Source of the DNA: Cacajao melanocephalus
Taxonomy: Eukaryota; Chordata; Mammalia; Primates; Pitheciidae
Assembly (NCBI GenBank): GCA_963573385.1
Contig: CAUYLG010005263.1
Coordinates: 1-64,000 of the forward strand
Length of the DNA: 64,000 bases
Reading direction: 5' to 3'
Under the pieces are notes generated by a model. That model made no database searches, was not told the origin of the DNA, and was given only the letters and a program-made list of their open reading frames with translations. The position numbers and the translations under genes were made by a program. Positions 10,296-24,131 of this stretch are shown here, one piece after another (the first letter of the stretch is position 1; each line of letters starts with the position of its first letter).

Positions 10296-10655
10296 TTGTT
10301 CTATATCAAGCCTCAGCACATTTTTTAAAGGGCCAAATAGTAAATAGTTTAGGCTTCGCAAGTCATATGGCCTCTATCTCAACTACTCAACTCTAACACT
10401 GTAGCACAAAAGCAGCCGTAGACAATATGTAAAAAAAAAAAAAAAAAAAAAAAAAAGCATGGCTATGCTCCAATAAAACTTTATTTGTACACTGCAATTT
10501 GAATTTCATATAATTCTCACATCTAGAAATAAATCTTTCTTGTATCTTTTCAACCATTTGAAAATATAAAAACCATTTTTAGACTGTGGGCCATAAAAAA
10601 CCAGATGTAGGGCTGCATGTGGCCCATGTGATCTATAGTTTGATGCCTTTAGAAA
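10296..10655. mobile_element. MER1-type (hAT-Charlie) DNA transposon with internal A-run
   Basis: It has the MER1 phrases AAAGGGCCAAATAGTAAATA, CAACTACTCAACTCTAACAC and CCAATAAAACTTTATTTGTA. A pure A-run (about 10432-10456) interrupts it near the middle. Non-autonomous, with no coding capacity. Confidence 0.88.
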
Positions 10656-11590
10656 TATAAGCCTGATAAGTAGAACAGATATTCAGCCTTGATGTTATAG
10701 ATATAATAATAGAGTTTAAAGGGGACTGGGATGAAGTGGAGTGTGCCTGCCCCACGAAAGTGGGCAGTAGCCATTCTGATTAAGGAGACTGTGGCTCTTA
10801 GGAAATGGAGGCCAAATATTGCAAAATCTTCTGACTTTTCAAAAAGCCTGAAGACTGAATTTTTATGCTAAATCTCCCAATTTTGTAAATGAATTTTGGG
10901 TAGCTTACATTGCACAAAACAAAATGAAAGCTCACCTAAATGTCCCAATTTTAATTGTTGGTAAATAATTCAAAATAGTTGTTAAATACTGTAGGGCAAA
11001 CATCTGTAAACTGAATTTGGCACATGGACTACCAGTTTAAAATCTGTGTTCTAGGAAGACAAAGCAAAATTCTAGGTAATTCATGCTTCCTAGCAAGAAT
11101 TCAAATTTACCCAATTCAGGGTCTTTCAGACCAAACCCTTAACCTCTCCACAAATGGAACACAAAAGTGATTATAAAGTAATAGGTCACTCAGGCTATAA
11201 CCACTCCCTACCCCATCCTATACCCCACCCCACCAAAATTCTGCCTTTTTGTAGTTTATTAGTTTAAGACATTAAACTTTGTTTAGTAGGTGGTACCAAA
11301 GTACTAGTCACATCTAGAACCTTTTCTGGAATTGAGTACACTCAATATTATATTTTAAAAATATAATCACATATTATAGCTATAATCTAAAACTACCAGA
11401 TTTAAAATAGTTAATTATTTTTTTCTAACACCTGTTGTCCTTTCTCAAAGTTATAACCATATTAAATTGCTGCTACTACGTAATCTTATTTTCATTTTAT
11501 ATTCAAGAAAACACAATTTAAACGTATTTACCAATAAAAGAACCCAAAATAAATCCTTTAGTATCTTCCAAAAAATTTTATTTTCTACTT
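10656..11590. other. No gene or clear repeat seen
   Basis: AT-rich unique-looking sequence with no splice-bounded open frame or repeat signature that I recognise. Confidence 0.4.
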
Positions 11591-11879
11591 TTATTTTTTT
11601 TTTGAGACAAGGTCTCTCACTCTGTTACCCAGGCTGGAGTGCAGTAACATGATCACGGTTCACTGCAGCCTCAACCTCCGCGGGTCAGGTGCTCCTCCCA
11701 CTCAGCTTCCCAGGTAGCTGGGACTACAGGGGTGTGCTACCATGCCTAATTTTTTTTCTTTAGTGATGAGGTTTCACCCTGTTGCCCAGGCTGGTCTTAA
11801 ACTCCTTGGCTCAAGGAATTCACCCACCTCAGCCTCCCAAAGTGCTGTAATTACAGGCATAAGCCACAGCACCTGGCCT
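11591..11879 (-). mobile_element. Alu (AluJ-like), antisense
   Basis: Poly-T, then TGAGACAAGGTCTCTCACTC, both arms, and GCCACAGCACCTGGCC at the end. Imperfect direct repeats of the TTCTCTACTT type lie on both sides. It is an old copy, judged by its substitutions. Confidence 0.95.
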
Positions 11880-11944
11880 CTTCTCTACTTCTGTGTTGTC
11901 ACTAGTTATTTATTTTTTCTGCTCCCCTCTCCCCGCCCTGCTAT

Positions 11945-12050
11945 CATACTGTAAGCTCATTAAGGATGGGATTATGTCCACTTCATCTTTATATCCCCCA
12001 ATCATTAAAGATACCTGCACAGAACAGACCTTCAATAAAAGTTTGCTTTT
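11945..12050 (+). mobile_element. L2/MIR-type 3' end fragment
   Basis: ATACTGTAAGCTCATTAAGGATGGGA followed by CAGAACAGACCTTCAATAAA is the usual layout of an L2 or MIR 3' end. It is squeezed between two Alus. Confidence 0.6.
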
Positions 12051-12051
12051 A

Positions 12052-12282
<231 letters not shown>

Positions 12283-12659
12283 AAACATTCAAACCTAATT
12301 TTCGCATTTGAAAATGAAACCATCTGAGAACTCCATTACTAGCAGAGATACATTTTCATTTTATCTTAATGAATAGCTAAGAGTACAGCTGATCCATGTA
12401 ATGATATTATGGAAATTAAGTATGATAATAGAAGTCCTACTACACTTTTCATCCTTAAAATAGTACTAGCATATTCAAGCAAATTGTATTACAGAAAGTT
12501 TTGCAAGGAGACAATCCATACTATATGTATTTTCTAGTGGAATATGAAAAGAAATTCAGTAACAGTAAGGATTGAGAAAAGGGCTAAAGGTGAGAGTAAA
12601 TATAATAATATCTTGTCTATCAAGGAAAAAGCATTTAGTCCTTACTTGCTACAGTTTTC

Positions 12660-12733
12660 ATATATATATGAAACTGTGTGTATATATATATATATATATA
12701 TAATACATTATATATATATGGTTATATATATAC
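12660..12733. repeat. TA-rich microsatellite cluster
   Basis: Several (TA)n runs are separated by short spacers and can fold back on each other. Confidence 0.9.
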
Positions 12734-13663
12734 ACTGCAGAAATAATATACAGAAGTGACATTAGCAAGATGGCAGATTAGGAAGCTCCAAGTCCTCGTT
12801 TTCCTATAGAGACAAATTATCTGTAATATATACATAAAAATAGCTTTATGAGAAATCTAGAAATTAGTTAATGGACTGCAGAACGCAGGCAAGTGCAAAA
12901 ACAAGAGAACGGATGGTGCCTGAGAGGGTAAGAGAGTTCATTACATTATTCTAGTTACAGCGCCCCTCCCCTGGAACAGAAGGGATAGAGTGAAACTTAA
13001 GTCCAGCATGCTAACTTCTTTGTGGGCTGCCTTACTTTTGCTCAGGGAACTGATGAGAATGGCAGTGGCATAGTGTGGATACAAGATTAGAGGCCACTGA
13101 AAGCAGGTGAATGCCTTAGCATGTTAACACAGCAGAGACTCTGTAGTTCTGCAGGCAGGCTCCAGGGGGGCAAGCAAGAGATTAGGGCAGAGGAATACAG
13201 CAGAAACAGCTCCCATGAAGACACAGGAAAGTAAGACAGTCAGAAGCACCCAGATATACTAAAAGCAAGCATACAACCCCAAAGAAAACACATCCCCAGG
13301 AAAAATCTGAGTGGTCTCAGAACCTCTAGCCAGCCTGACTGGTCACAGTCTTTCCCCAAATAAAAGTAGTTCATAAAGATTGAGAAAGGTGGCTGTTTCT
13401 TCAAATGTTCACACCTCAACAGAAGACCACAAGGTATACAAAGAAACAGGACCATGGCCTGACTAAAGGAACAAAATTAAGCTCCAGAAATTTGCCTTAA
13501 AGAAATGCAGCTCTATAAGCTTCCTAAAAAAGAATTTATAGTAACTCTCATAAAGATGATGAAGACCTACAAGAGAACACAGAATTACACAGAAATCAGG
13601 AAAACAATGCATGAATTAAATAAGACTATCAACAAAGAGAAACTATTTTTTAAAAGTTATAAA

Positions 13664-13790
13664 GCTCAAGCCTCTAATCCTAGCACTTTGGGAGGCCGAG
13701 GAGGGAGGATTGCTTGAGCCCAGGAGTTCAATACTAGCCTGGGCAACATAGCAAGACCCTGTCTCTTGAAAAAAGAAACAAACAAAAACA
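13664..13790 (+). mobile_element. Alu left monomer (FLAM-like), sense
   Basis: Only one Alu arm is present (AGCACTTTGGGAGGCCGAGG to GACCCTGTCTCTTG), followed by an A-rich tail, inside the L1/HAL1 element. Confidence 0.85.
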
Positions 13791-14649
13791 AATTATGGAC
13801 CTGAAAAATACCAAGTGAACTAAAGAATTCACTAGAGGGGTTCAACAGCAGACTTATGCAAGCAAAAGAATCCGTGTTTTTGAAGTCAGCACATTTGAAA
13901 TTATTGAGTCTCTCAAAAGGAGGAGAGAAAGAGAAAGGGACAAAGAGCTTATTTGAACAAACAGTGGCTACAAACTTCCCAAGGCTGATAAAAGAAATGG
14001 ACCTACAAACTCAAGGACTCAATGAACTGCAACTATGATATACCTGAAGAAACCCATACCAAGCCATGTTATAAATCAGATTGTTATAAGTCAACAGAAT
14101 CTTAAAAGCAGCCAGAGAAAAACAACTCATCATGTACGAGTGAGCCAACTAAGATTATCAGCAGTTTTCTCAATAGAAATTTTGAAGGCTAAAAAGAAAT
14201 AGTATAATTAAAGTGCTAAAAGAAAAAAAAATCAACTAAAAATACTGCATCCAGCAAAACTGTCCTTCAAAAATAAAGAAATTAAGACCTTTCCGATAAA
14301 CAGAAGCTGTTTAGTCAATATTACTAGACAATAAATACTAAAGAGAGCCCTTCAAATTAAACAAAGGATGCTAGGCAGCAACACAGTGATATGAAATTAT
14401 AAAGTTTTTCACTAATGATAAACATTTAAGTAAATATTGATCCTATATTGGTGCATAAATCCACTTTTAATTTTTGTATAGAGTCTAAAAGTAAATCACA
14501 GACACACACAATTATAAATCTGTGTTAACTGGTATACAATATACACAATAGGTAATTTATGACAGTAACATAAGGGGGCTTGGCTATAAAGGAGAATTTG
14601 TGTATCTAATTGAAATTAAGTTACTACCCTAAAATAGATTTGTTATAAC

Positions 14650-14777
14650 TTTAAGATACCTAAAGTTAGATGACGGGGTGATGGATGCAACAAACAACCA
14701 GGGCACATGTATACCTATGTAAAAACCTTCATGTTCTGCACATGTACCCCAGAACTTATAATAATAGTAAAAAAAAG
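14650..14777 (+). mobile_element. Short primate L1 3' tail, sense
   Basis: It has the L1 3'UTR end phrases AGGGCACATGTATACCTATG and CACATGTACCCCAGAACTTA followed by an A-rich tail. It is a strongly 5'-truncated insertion within the older element. Confidence 0.92.
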
Positions 14778-15425
14778 ATACTTTCTACAATTGCAGTGGT
14801 AACCACCAAGAAAATATCTATACAATACCCACAAAAGGAAATGAGAAGGGAGTCAAAGAATGTCACTACAGAATATACATAAGACACAAAGACAGTAAGA
14901 GAAGAATGAGGGTACAAAAAGCCATAAGATATACAGGACATAGGTAATAAAAAGGCAATAGAAAATCCTTCCATATCAGCAATTAAACTCCTCAGTCAAA
15001 AGGCATATTGGCTAAATGGATAAAAATAATAAAAATAGGATCCAGTGATATGCTGCATACAGGCACTTTATATCTAACAACATAGAAGGGCTAAACATGA
15101 AGGATGAAAAAAGATACTCAATGTAGACAATAACCACAAGAGAGCAGGGATATCTTTACTAATATAAGGCAAAATAGACTTTAAGTCAAAAACTGTCATA
15201 AGAGACTAAGAAGGATGCTATATAATAATTAAGGAATCAATTCACCGGAAAATAAAGTAATTATGAATATTTATGCACCAAATATCAGAGCTCTTAAATA
15301 TGTGAAGAAAGCATTGACAGAATTGAAGCGATAAATACATATCAACACAATAATAGTAAGAGATTTCAATAGCCCACTTGCAATAATGGATAGGACCACC
15401 AGATATAAGGTCAATAAAGAAATAG

Positions 15426-18400
15426 AGGACTTCTCTTTTTCTTCCCCCAAGTTGGCAGATCAGAGGCTTTTCTAGCATGCTTCACCTATTATGAAGCAAA
15501 AAAAAATAAAATAATAGTGGAGAGAGAGTCATATAATGATCTTTTATTCAAGAAGGAACACAGAAATTCAAATCCTAGAAAATAGAAAGTGGGAGGGCAG
15601 CCTGAGTAACAGCATCTGGCTGAGAACTGTGAGCGAAGTCCCTGATGTGGTAGGGGAGCAAAGAGTGTGCCTCTATGATCCTCCTTTCCACTGGGAAACC
15701 ATGCCACCCAGGCCCTGGGAAGCTACCTTTGCCCTTCTAAGCCCTGCGGCTAACATGGCAAGAAGCCAGGAGACTGAGAAAGAAAAATACTGGGAAGTGC
15801 TCCAGACATTTTCCCAGACCTGGGATCTAACAGGAGGATGCCCTTCTCAATCCTGGCTCACACCAAACTGGTCAGAATTCAGTAACCTAGCAGCAGTAGC
15901 CACAGGCATTAGAGATTCTTGGGCTGGAGATTGGAGTGCTGGGACTGGAGTTGGGGAAGGGCCCCCACAGCCAGAACTGAGTGGTGATTGTGTAGTGCAT
16001 TCAAGCCATAGGAGCTGAAATTGGGCTTTCCCCCTTTGTGGAACAAGAGAGGGAGGAGATTTGCTAGACAGCCGTGGTTTTCCCCAAGTGGCAAGATGTG
16101 TGGGCAGGGAGGGCACTGTGATCTAAAGCCAATCTGCATGTGACCTTACTGAGTGTCCCAGCTCAAGCCAGGATGGGATTCAATTCCATTGGTTCTGAGG
16201 AGTGAGAGGGAGGCAGATCCCATACCAGCTCACCTGGTGTAGGAGCTTTGCCTACCCCAATCTTCACATGTGAGGAACTTGGTGCATCAGCAGTGTTTCT
16301 ACCCTTTACCAGGCATATCTCCAGGCATTTGGTGACTGCTCTCCAAACTCTTTTCGGAGACAGTGCTTGCATTCACTGTTTAGGAGGTGGGGGAGGGGAG
16401 CAGTGCAAGTGCAGGTTTCCCTGGTCCAGCTCTGCCCAACTTCATATCCTCTCTGAGGCTAAGCATAAAACCCAAACCACTGAGCGTTCCACAATCCTGC
16501 CCATTGCCTGGGACATTGGAGAGTTTCTCTTGGCAAAGACCAACCATGAACTTTACTACTACCACCACAGCCAGCTCTTACCTGCAAGTGCCACTGACTG
16601 GCTGGAGGACAACCTGCAAAATATAAGACAAAATCTGGAAATACAAGTCCACAGCACTTAAGAATGAGATAAGCTCCTTGTGTCATGAGCCTACTCACCT
16701 GCCTGGTATAACACTACTACAACCAGCATTTGAAAAAGCCACCACATCATGGTAATTTATAACCAAGGAATTCATACATAGTCATTGCCACTGAATGCAC
16801 CCAGAAGCAAAGCCAAAACAGCCCTGCAAAACATACATTATAGTCACATCCTCAAGAAGGGAGGGGAAAAAAAGTTCTGTCGAAACACAAGTAAATTCAA
16901 AAATAAGAAGTGACTGTTTCTCCAAATGAGAAAAAAATCTGCATAATACTGGAAGCACAAAAAGTCAGGGGGTTAAGACATCCCCAGAGGATTACACTAA
17001 CTCTCTAGTAATGGATCCTGACCAAAAAGAAATTTCTGAAATGCCAGGTAAAGAATTCAAAATATTGATTTTAAAGACATTCAATGAGATCCAAAAGAAA
17101 TCTGAAAACCAATAGAGAGAAATCAGAAAATCAGTTCTGGATATGAATGAGAAATTTATCACAGAGAACTTTACCAATCTTTTCTTATCTAAAAATGAAC
17201 AAACATAACTTTTGGAAATGAAAAATTCACTGCAGGAATTATAAAACAGAACTGAAAAGGGTCAGTAACCCACTAGATAAAGCAGAAGGCAGAATTTCAA
17301 AATTTGAAGACAAGTCCTTTGAATTAATCCAGTTAGACAAAGATAAAGAAAAAAGAATAAAATAGAATGAACCTAATGAGAAGTATGGGATTATATAAAG
17401 AATCTAAACTTACAAATCATTGGTATTCCTGATGGAGAGGAAGAAACAAAGTTTTGAAAATCATTTAATTAAATAATAGATGAAAATTTCCCTAGTTTTA
17501 GAAGAGATTTAGACATGAAAATACAAGGGCAAAATGAACACTAGGAGAACACACTGCCAGATGGATTTTACCCACAACATATAGTCATTAAATTGTCTAA
17601 AATCAATATAAAGGAATAAATCCTAAAATCAGCAAGAGAAAATTATCTAGTCACCTATAAAGAAAACTCCATCAGACTGACAGTACAGTGGGAACTTTAT
17701 AAGCCAGAAGAGACTGGGATTCTATTTTGAACGTGCTTAAAGGAAAAGAAAAAAATGCCAACTACAAATTTTGTATTCTGCTAAAAGAAGTTTCAGAAAT
17801 AAAGGAGGAATAGAGTATTTCCCAAAGACTGAGGGAATTTATCACCACTAGACAAACCCTATACAAATATTCAAAGGAGTTATAAACATGGAAAGAAATG
17901 GTCAATGTTTGCCATCCTAAAAATCCACAAAAGTATAAAACTCACAGGTCTTATAAAAACAGTTACACAAAGGAGAAAGAGAAAGAAATCAAATTACAAC
18001 AGTACAGAACTCTGCCAAACCAAAAAGACAGAAAATAATGTACAAAGCAGATACTAAAGCCAGACTAGCACACAACAAAAAAGGAAAACTATAGACTAAA
18101 ATCTCTGATGAATATAGATGCAAAAATCTGCAACGAAGTACTAGCAAACCCAATACAACAGCACATCAAAAACATGATACACCACAATCAAGTGATTTTA
18201 TTCCAAAGATGCAAGTATAGTTCAACATACTCAAGAAAATAAATTTGATTCATCACATAAAGAGAATTAAAAACAAACTAGATAAACATCTCAAAAGATG
18301 AAGAAAAAGCATTTGATAAAATTAAGGATCCTTTTGTGATTAAAAAAAAGAAAAACCTCAACAAACTAGGCATGGAAGGAACATACTGCAAAATAATAAA

Positions 18401-20480
18401 AGCAATATATGATAAGCCCACAGAAAACATTATACTAAACAGGAAATATTTCAAACAGTCTCCCTAAGAACTGGAACAAGACAACGGTGACCACTTTCAC
18501 CATTTATATTAAACATACTGGAAGTGCAAGCCAGAGAAATCAGGCAAAAGCAGAAATAAAATGCATCCAAATTTGGAAAAGATGAACTCAACTTATCTCT
18601 GTTTCCTCATATGATCTTATACCTAGAAAATCCTAAAGAGTCCTCGATTTCATAAATTCAGTAAAGTTTCAGAATATGAAATCAATATACAAAAATCAGT
18701 GGCATTTCTATACATTAACAAACAAACTGAGAACCAAATCAAGAAGTACAATAGCGAAAGTAAAATACTTAGGAATATATTTCAACAAGGGGGTGATAGA
18801 TCTTTACAAAGAAAACTACAAAACATTGATGATAGAAATCATACATGACACAAACAAAGGGAAAAACTTCCCATATCTGCAGATCAGAAAAATCAGTATC
18901 ATTAAAACAACCGTACTATCCAAAGCAATTTACAGATTAAATGCAGTTCCTTATTTTTAAAATGTAATTTTTCACAGAATTAGAAAAGACATTCACAAAA
19001 TTCATATGGAATGAAAAAAGAGCTTGAATATTCAAAGCAATTGTAAGCAAAAAGAACAAAGCTGGAGGCATCACAGTACCTGACTTCAAATTATACTACA
19101 TGCCTATAGTAACGAAAACAGCATGGTACTTGTATAAAAATAGACACAGAGATCAATGAAACACAATAAAGAACTCAGAAATAAAGCCACATACCTACAG
19201 CCAACTGATCTTTGACAATGTCGACAAAAACATACCCTGAGGAAAAGACATCCTTTACACTAAGTGGTGCTGGGAAAATTGGATTACCTGTGCAGAAGAA
19301 TGAAACTGGACTTCTTTCACCATCTACAAACCAACTCAAGATCATTTAAAGGCTTAAATATAACTATCACAATATTAGGGGAAAACTCCTCTGGACATTG
19401 GCCTAAACAAACAATTTATGACCAAGACCTCAAAAGCAAATGCAATAAAAACACAAATAGACAAATGGGATTTAATTAAACTAAAGCACTTCTGCACAGC
19501 AAAAGAAATAAGAGAACAGACAACCTGCAGAATGGGTGAAAACCTTTAAACTGCATACAGCAAGGGACTAATATATGAGGAACTCAAACAACTCAACAAC
19601 ATCAAAAACAAATCAAAGAACATAAATTTTTTTTATCCTCTACCCACCTCCTACACTACTGAATGGACAAAGAATATTGGTATTTTTTCAAAAGAAAACA
19701 CAAATGGCTAACCTGATGAAAAAATGCTTCACATCACTAATCATCAGAGAAATGCAAATTTAAAATAATGACATATTTCACGAGTCAGAATAACTATTAC
19801 TAAAACTTTTAAAAAATAACAGATGTTGGAAGAATGCAGAGAAAATGGAATACTTATGCACTGTTAGTGGTAATGTAAATTAGTACAACCTGTATAAAAA
19901 AACCATATGGAGATTTCTTACAGAATTGAAAATAAAACTGCCATTTGAGCCAGCAATCCTACTACTGGGTATCTACCCAAAGGAAAAGAAGTAATTAGAT
20001 CAAAAGGATACGTGCACTCATACGTTTATCACTGCGCTGTTCACAATAGCAAAGATATGGAATCACCTACATGTACATCAGTGAAGGACTGGATAAAGAA
20101 AATGTGGTATATATGTGCAATGAAATACTACTCAGCCATAGAAAAGAATAAAATCATCTTTTGCAGCAACATGGATGTAACTGGAGACTATAATCTTAAG
20201 TGAAATAACTCAGAAACAAAGTCAGACAACACATGTTATCACTTACAAGCGAGAGCTAAATAATATGTACACGTGGACACAGAGTATGGAATAATAGACA
20301 CTGGAGATTCAGTAGAGTAGGAGGTGGGTAAAGGATGACAAATAAATTAATGGATATTACGTACATTATTCAGATGGTGGCTACACTAAATGGCCAGACT
20401 TTAGCACTACACAGTATATCCATATAACAAAACTGCATTTACAAGTACTTACAAGGACTATACCCCTTAAATGCAAACAA
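15426..20480 (+). mobile_element. L1M element, sense, internally deleted
   Basis: A 5'UTR of about 1.5 kb (starts near CAAGTTGGCAGATCAGAGGC) is followed by ORF1-like sequence (about 16990-17900). From about 18045 comes the ORF2 reverse transcriptase region, then the 3'UTR to about 20480. The ORF2 endonuclease part is missing between about 17930 and 18045, a deletion of more than 1 kb. All frames are interrupted. The long open frames in its 5'UTR (15536-16018 and 16248-16661) have no known domain. Confidence 0.85.
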
Positions 20481-20509
20481 ACAAAAAAGTAACAAGTCTT
20501 TAACAACAC

Positions 20510-20668
20510 ACTTACCACCCTTCCACTGTTCTGAGACTGCAGTGTCTATTATTCTACACTCTATTTCCATGTGTTCACAGTATTTAGATCCTACTTATAA
20601 ATGAGAAAATACGGTATTTGACTTTCTGTTTTCTGAGTTATTTCACTTAAGATAATGACCTCCAGGTC
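20510..20668 (-). mobile_element. L1 3'UTR fragment, antisense
   Basis: Reverse complement of the L1 tail region: CTACTTATAAATGAGAAAAT and TCACTTAAGATAATGACCTC. It forms an inverted pair with the sense tail at 20163-20340. Confidence 0.8.
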
Positions 20669-21321
20669 TTTGTAAAGAACAGAACATGTACAGAACACTC
20701 ACCCACCAACTGCAAGAAACACATTCTTTTCAAGTGCACATGGAACATTCTCCAAAATAGACCATGTGAGAGCCACAAAACAAGTCTTAACAAATTTTAA
20801 AAGACTGCAATCATAGAAAATATCTTCTCTGATTAAAGTGAAATGACACTAGACATCAACAACAGAAGGAAAACTGGAAAACTCACATATACCTGAAAAT
20901 TAAGCAATGCAGTCTTAAACAACAGGTCAGAGAAAAAAATCACAAGAGAAATTAGAAAACCTCTTGAGATAAATGAAAATGAAAACAATGTTCTTGTGTT
21001 AGGCCATTCTTTGCTATAAAGGAATACTCGAGACTGGGTAATTTATAAAGAAAATAAGTTTTCTTGGTTCACAATTCTGCAGGCTCTACAAGCACAGTGC
21101 TGGCATCTTCTCAGCATCTGAGGAGACCTCAAGGAGCTTTTCCTCATGGCAGAAGGTGAAATGGGAAGAGCAAAGGAAGGCTAGAGAAGGAGAATGAGAA
21201 GGAGGAGGTGCCACACATTTTTAAACAGCCAGTTCGCATGAAAACTCACTATTCCAAAGACGGCACCAAGGGGATGGTGCTAAACCATTCATAAGAAATC
21301 TGCCCCCATGATCCAGTCACC

Positions 21322-21459
21322 TTCCATTTTACCTTCCGCCATGAGGAAAAGCTCCCTGAGTCCTCCCCAGAAGCTGAGCAGATGCCAGCACATGCATGTA
21401 CAGCCTACAGAACCATAAGCCAATTAAACCTTTTTTCTTTATAAATTACCGAGTCTCTG

Positions 21460-21506
<47 letters not shown>

Positions 21507-21761
21507 TCTCTCTCCCTCTCTCTCTCGACAGGGTCTCACTGTGTCACCCAGCCTCGAGTGCAGTGGTGCAGTCTGAGCTCACTGCAATATCTGTTTCCCT
21601 AGTCAAGTAATTCTCCAGCCTCAAATTCCTGAGTAACTGTTAGTACAAGCATGAGCTACCACGCCTAGGTAATTTTTATACTTTTTGTAGAAATGGGGTT
21701 TTACCATGTTGCTCGGGTTGTCTGGTATTTCTTTATAGTGATGCAAGAACAGCCTAATACA
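21322..21761 (+). mobile_element. Sense LTR 3'-half inside the antisense LTR
   Basis: It runs from TTACCTTCCGCCATGAGG through CAATTAAACCTTTTTTC to the LTR end at CCTAATACA, with the Alu removed. It is the reverse complement of the left arm at 20997-21170, and both carry CTTTTCCTCATGGC. Confidence 0.82.
21465..21720 (-). mobile_element. Alu fragment with (CT)n tail, antisense
   Basis: A CT-rich microsatellite (21465-21526) replaces the usual poly-T, then GACAGGGTCTCACTGTGTCA and part of the Alu left arm follow. The host LTR words TCTGATATTTCT and TCTGGTATTTCT on either side look like the target duplication. The Alu right arm is missing. Confidence 0.88.
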
Positions 21762-24131
21762 AGGTCCCACCTCCAACACTAGGGATTACATCTCAACATG
21801 AGATTTGGAGGGGACATCCAAGCCATATCAGTGCCCAAACTCGTGAGATGCAGTGAACACAGTACTAACAGAGAAGTTTATGGCTATAAGTGTTTACATT
21901 AAAAAAGAAGAAAGATCAAAAATTAACAACCTAACTTCGCACCTTAAGAAATTAAAGAAAAAAAAAAACGAAACCCAAAGTTAACAGAAGAAAATAATAC
22001 AGTTTAGAGCAGAGATCAATGAAATAAAGAAAACAAAAGCAATAGAAAAAAAATCAGCAAAACTTAAGAGGTGGTGGTTTCCAAAATATCTAAAAAACTG
22101 ACCAATTATTAGGTATAGTAATTAAAAAAAGACTCACATAACTAAAATTAGAAGTGAAAGATGGGATATTACAGAAAATACCCACATACAATAAAGAGGA
22201 TTGTAAGAGAATACCACAAACAGTTGTATGCCAACAAACTGGAAAAATTACATAAATGGACAAAATCTTTTAAACACACAACAAACCAAGATTGGATAAT
22301 GAAGAATTAGATAATCTGGACAGACTTAAAACTGTTAAAGAGATTGAATCAGTAACCAATATCCCACACAAGGAAAAATCCAAGACTTCATGCCGCCTTT
22401 AGAATATTCCAGCCAATATTTAAAGAAGAATTAACACCCATTCTCCTCAAACTCTTCCAAAAAAATTTAAAAGAAGGGAAAATCCCAAATTCATTATATA
22501 AGACCAGCATTACCCTAATAACAAAGCCACATGAAAACAAAGAAAACTACAGACCAACATTCTTGATAAATATTGGTGCAGAAGTCCTTAACAAAACACT
22601 AGACAACCAAATTCTTAGGTACAGTAAAAAGATTATATACCATGACTGAGTAAAATGTATTGCTGTAAAGGATGGTTCAGCATAAGAAAATCATTCTAAT
22701 CACATTAACAGAATGAAAGATGAGAACATAATCATCTCAACTGATACAAAAATGCATTTGACGAAATTTGATGTTGTTTCATGCTAAAGTTCAAACTAGG
22801 ATGTAAGGAAAGCATTAATACCTCAACATAATAAAGGCAATACATGAAAAGACCATTTCAGTCTCAGTGGTGAAAAACTGAAAGCCCTTCCTCTAAAATC
22901 AAGAACAAGAAAAGATGGCTGCTTTCACCCCTTCTATTTAACATAGTACTGGAATGTCCTAGTCAAAGCAATTATGAAAGTGAAATCAAAGGCATCAAAA
23001 TCAGAAAAGAAGTAAAATTGTCTCTGCTTATAGTTGACTTAATCTCCTATGCAGAAAGCCATAAGGATCCCATTTTAAAACTTCAGAATAATTGAATTCA
23101 GCAAAGTTGCAAGATACCAGTCAACATGCAAAAATCCATTGCATTTCTATACACTAACAATGAGCAATCTGCAAAGGATGGTAAAAAAACAATTTCATTT
23201 ACAATAGCATCAAAAAGAATAAAATACTTTGGAATAAGCCTAACCAAGGAGGTAAAAGACTAACTTACTTAAAACTAGAAATACTGCTGATAGATATTAA
23301 AGACACAAATAAATTGTAAGACCTCCCATGTTCATGGATTGGAAGACTTCATGTGTTAAAATGTCAATATTGCCCAAGGTAATCTACCAATTTGGTGCAA
23401 TCACTATCAAAATCCCAATGGCATCTTTGGAAATATAGAAAAATCCATTTACAAGTTCATATGAAATCTCAAGGGATGCTGAATAGCCAGAACAATATTG
23501 GAAAAGGAAAAAGTTATAGGTCTGACACTTTCTGATTTCAAAACATATTACAAGGCTATAGTAATCTAAGCATTTAGTACTGGCATAAATGCAGACATAA
23601 AGACCAACAGGAATGAACAGAATTGAGACCCCAGATATAAACCTTTAACTATATGGAAAAACAATTTTTGACAGATGTCAAGACTACTCAATGGAAAAAG
23701 AACTATCTCTTCAACAAATGTTGCTGGGAAACTGGATATCCCCATGCAAAAGAACGAGTTGGACCTTATGTTACACCATAAACAAAAATTAACTCAAAAT
23801 GAATTAAAGACCTAAACATAAGAAACAAAAGTATAAAACTTCTAGAAGAAAACGTAAAAGCTTCATGATATTGGATATGATGATTTATTGTGTATGACAC
23901 CAAAAGGACAGACAACAAAAGCAAAATAGACAAATGGGACTACAAATGGGGCTTAATCCAACTTAAAAACTTTTCTGCATTAAAGGACACATTAAAGTAC
24001 CAATGAAGTGAAAAGACAGGCTATGGAATGGGAGAAAATATTTGCAAATCATACAGCTGATAATATCTAGACTACATGCAGAGCTCCTACAACTTGAGAA
24101 CAGTAACAACTTAATTAAAAATGGGCAAGGG

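Larger units (their letters stand above)
12751..15425 (+). mobile_element. HAL1-like or old L1M element, sense
   Basis: It starts with an L1-type 5' end (AGCAAGATGGCAGATTAGGA). ORF1-like sequence follows at about 13480-14400, for example GCATCCAGCAAAACTGTCC. Near 15260 there is endonuclease-domain coding such as AATATTTATGCACCAAATAT. An Alu monomer (13664-13790) and a younger L1 tail (14650-14777) are nested in it. All frames are broken. HAL1 versus L1M is not decided. Confidence 0.75.
20997..21830 (-). mobile_element. MST-type solo LTR, antisense, with inverted LTR insert
   Basis: Left part 20997-21321 and right part 21763-21830 together make an antisense LTR, from TGTTAGGCC to AGCCATATCA. 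Only about 8 expected bases are missing between them. In the gap lies a sense-oriented piece of the 3' half of the same LTR type (21322-21464 and 21721-21761). An Alu (21465-21720) splits that piece. Confidence 0.85.

Noticed and set aside
15536..16661. Open frames of 160 and 137 codons (15536-16018, 16248-16661) as possible genes
   Set aside because: They lie in the GC-richer 5'UTR of an L1M element, have overlapping open frames on the opposite strand and show no known domain or splice context.
21465..21526. The CT-rich run as a functional polypyrimidine element
   Set aside because: It replaces the poly-T of an antisense Alu, the usual site for microsatellite growth.
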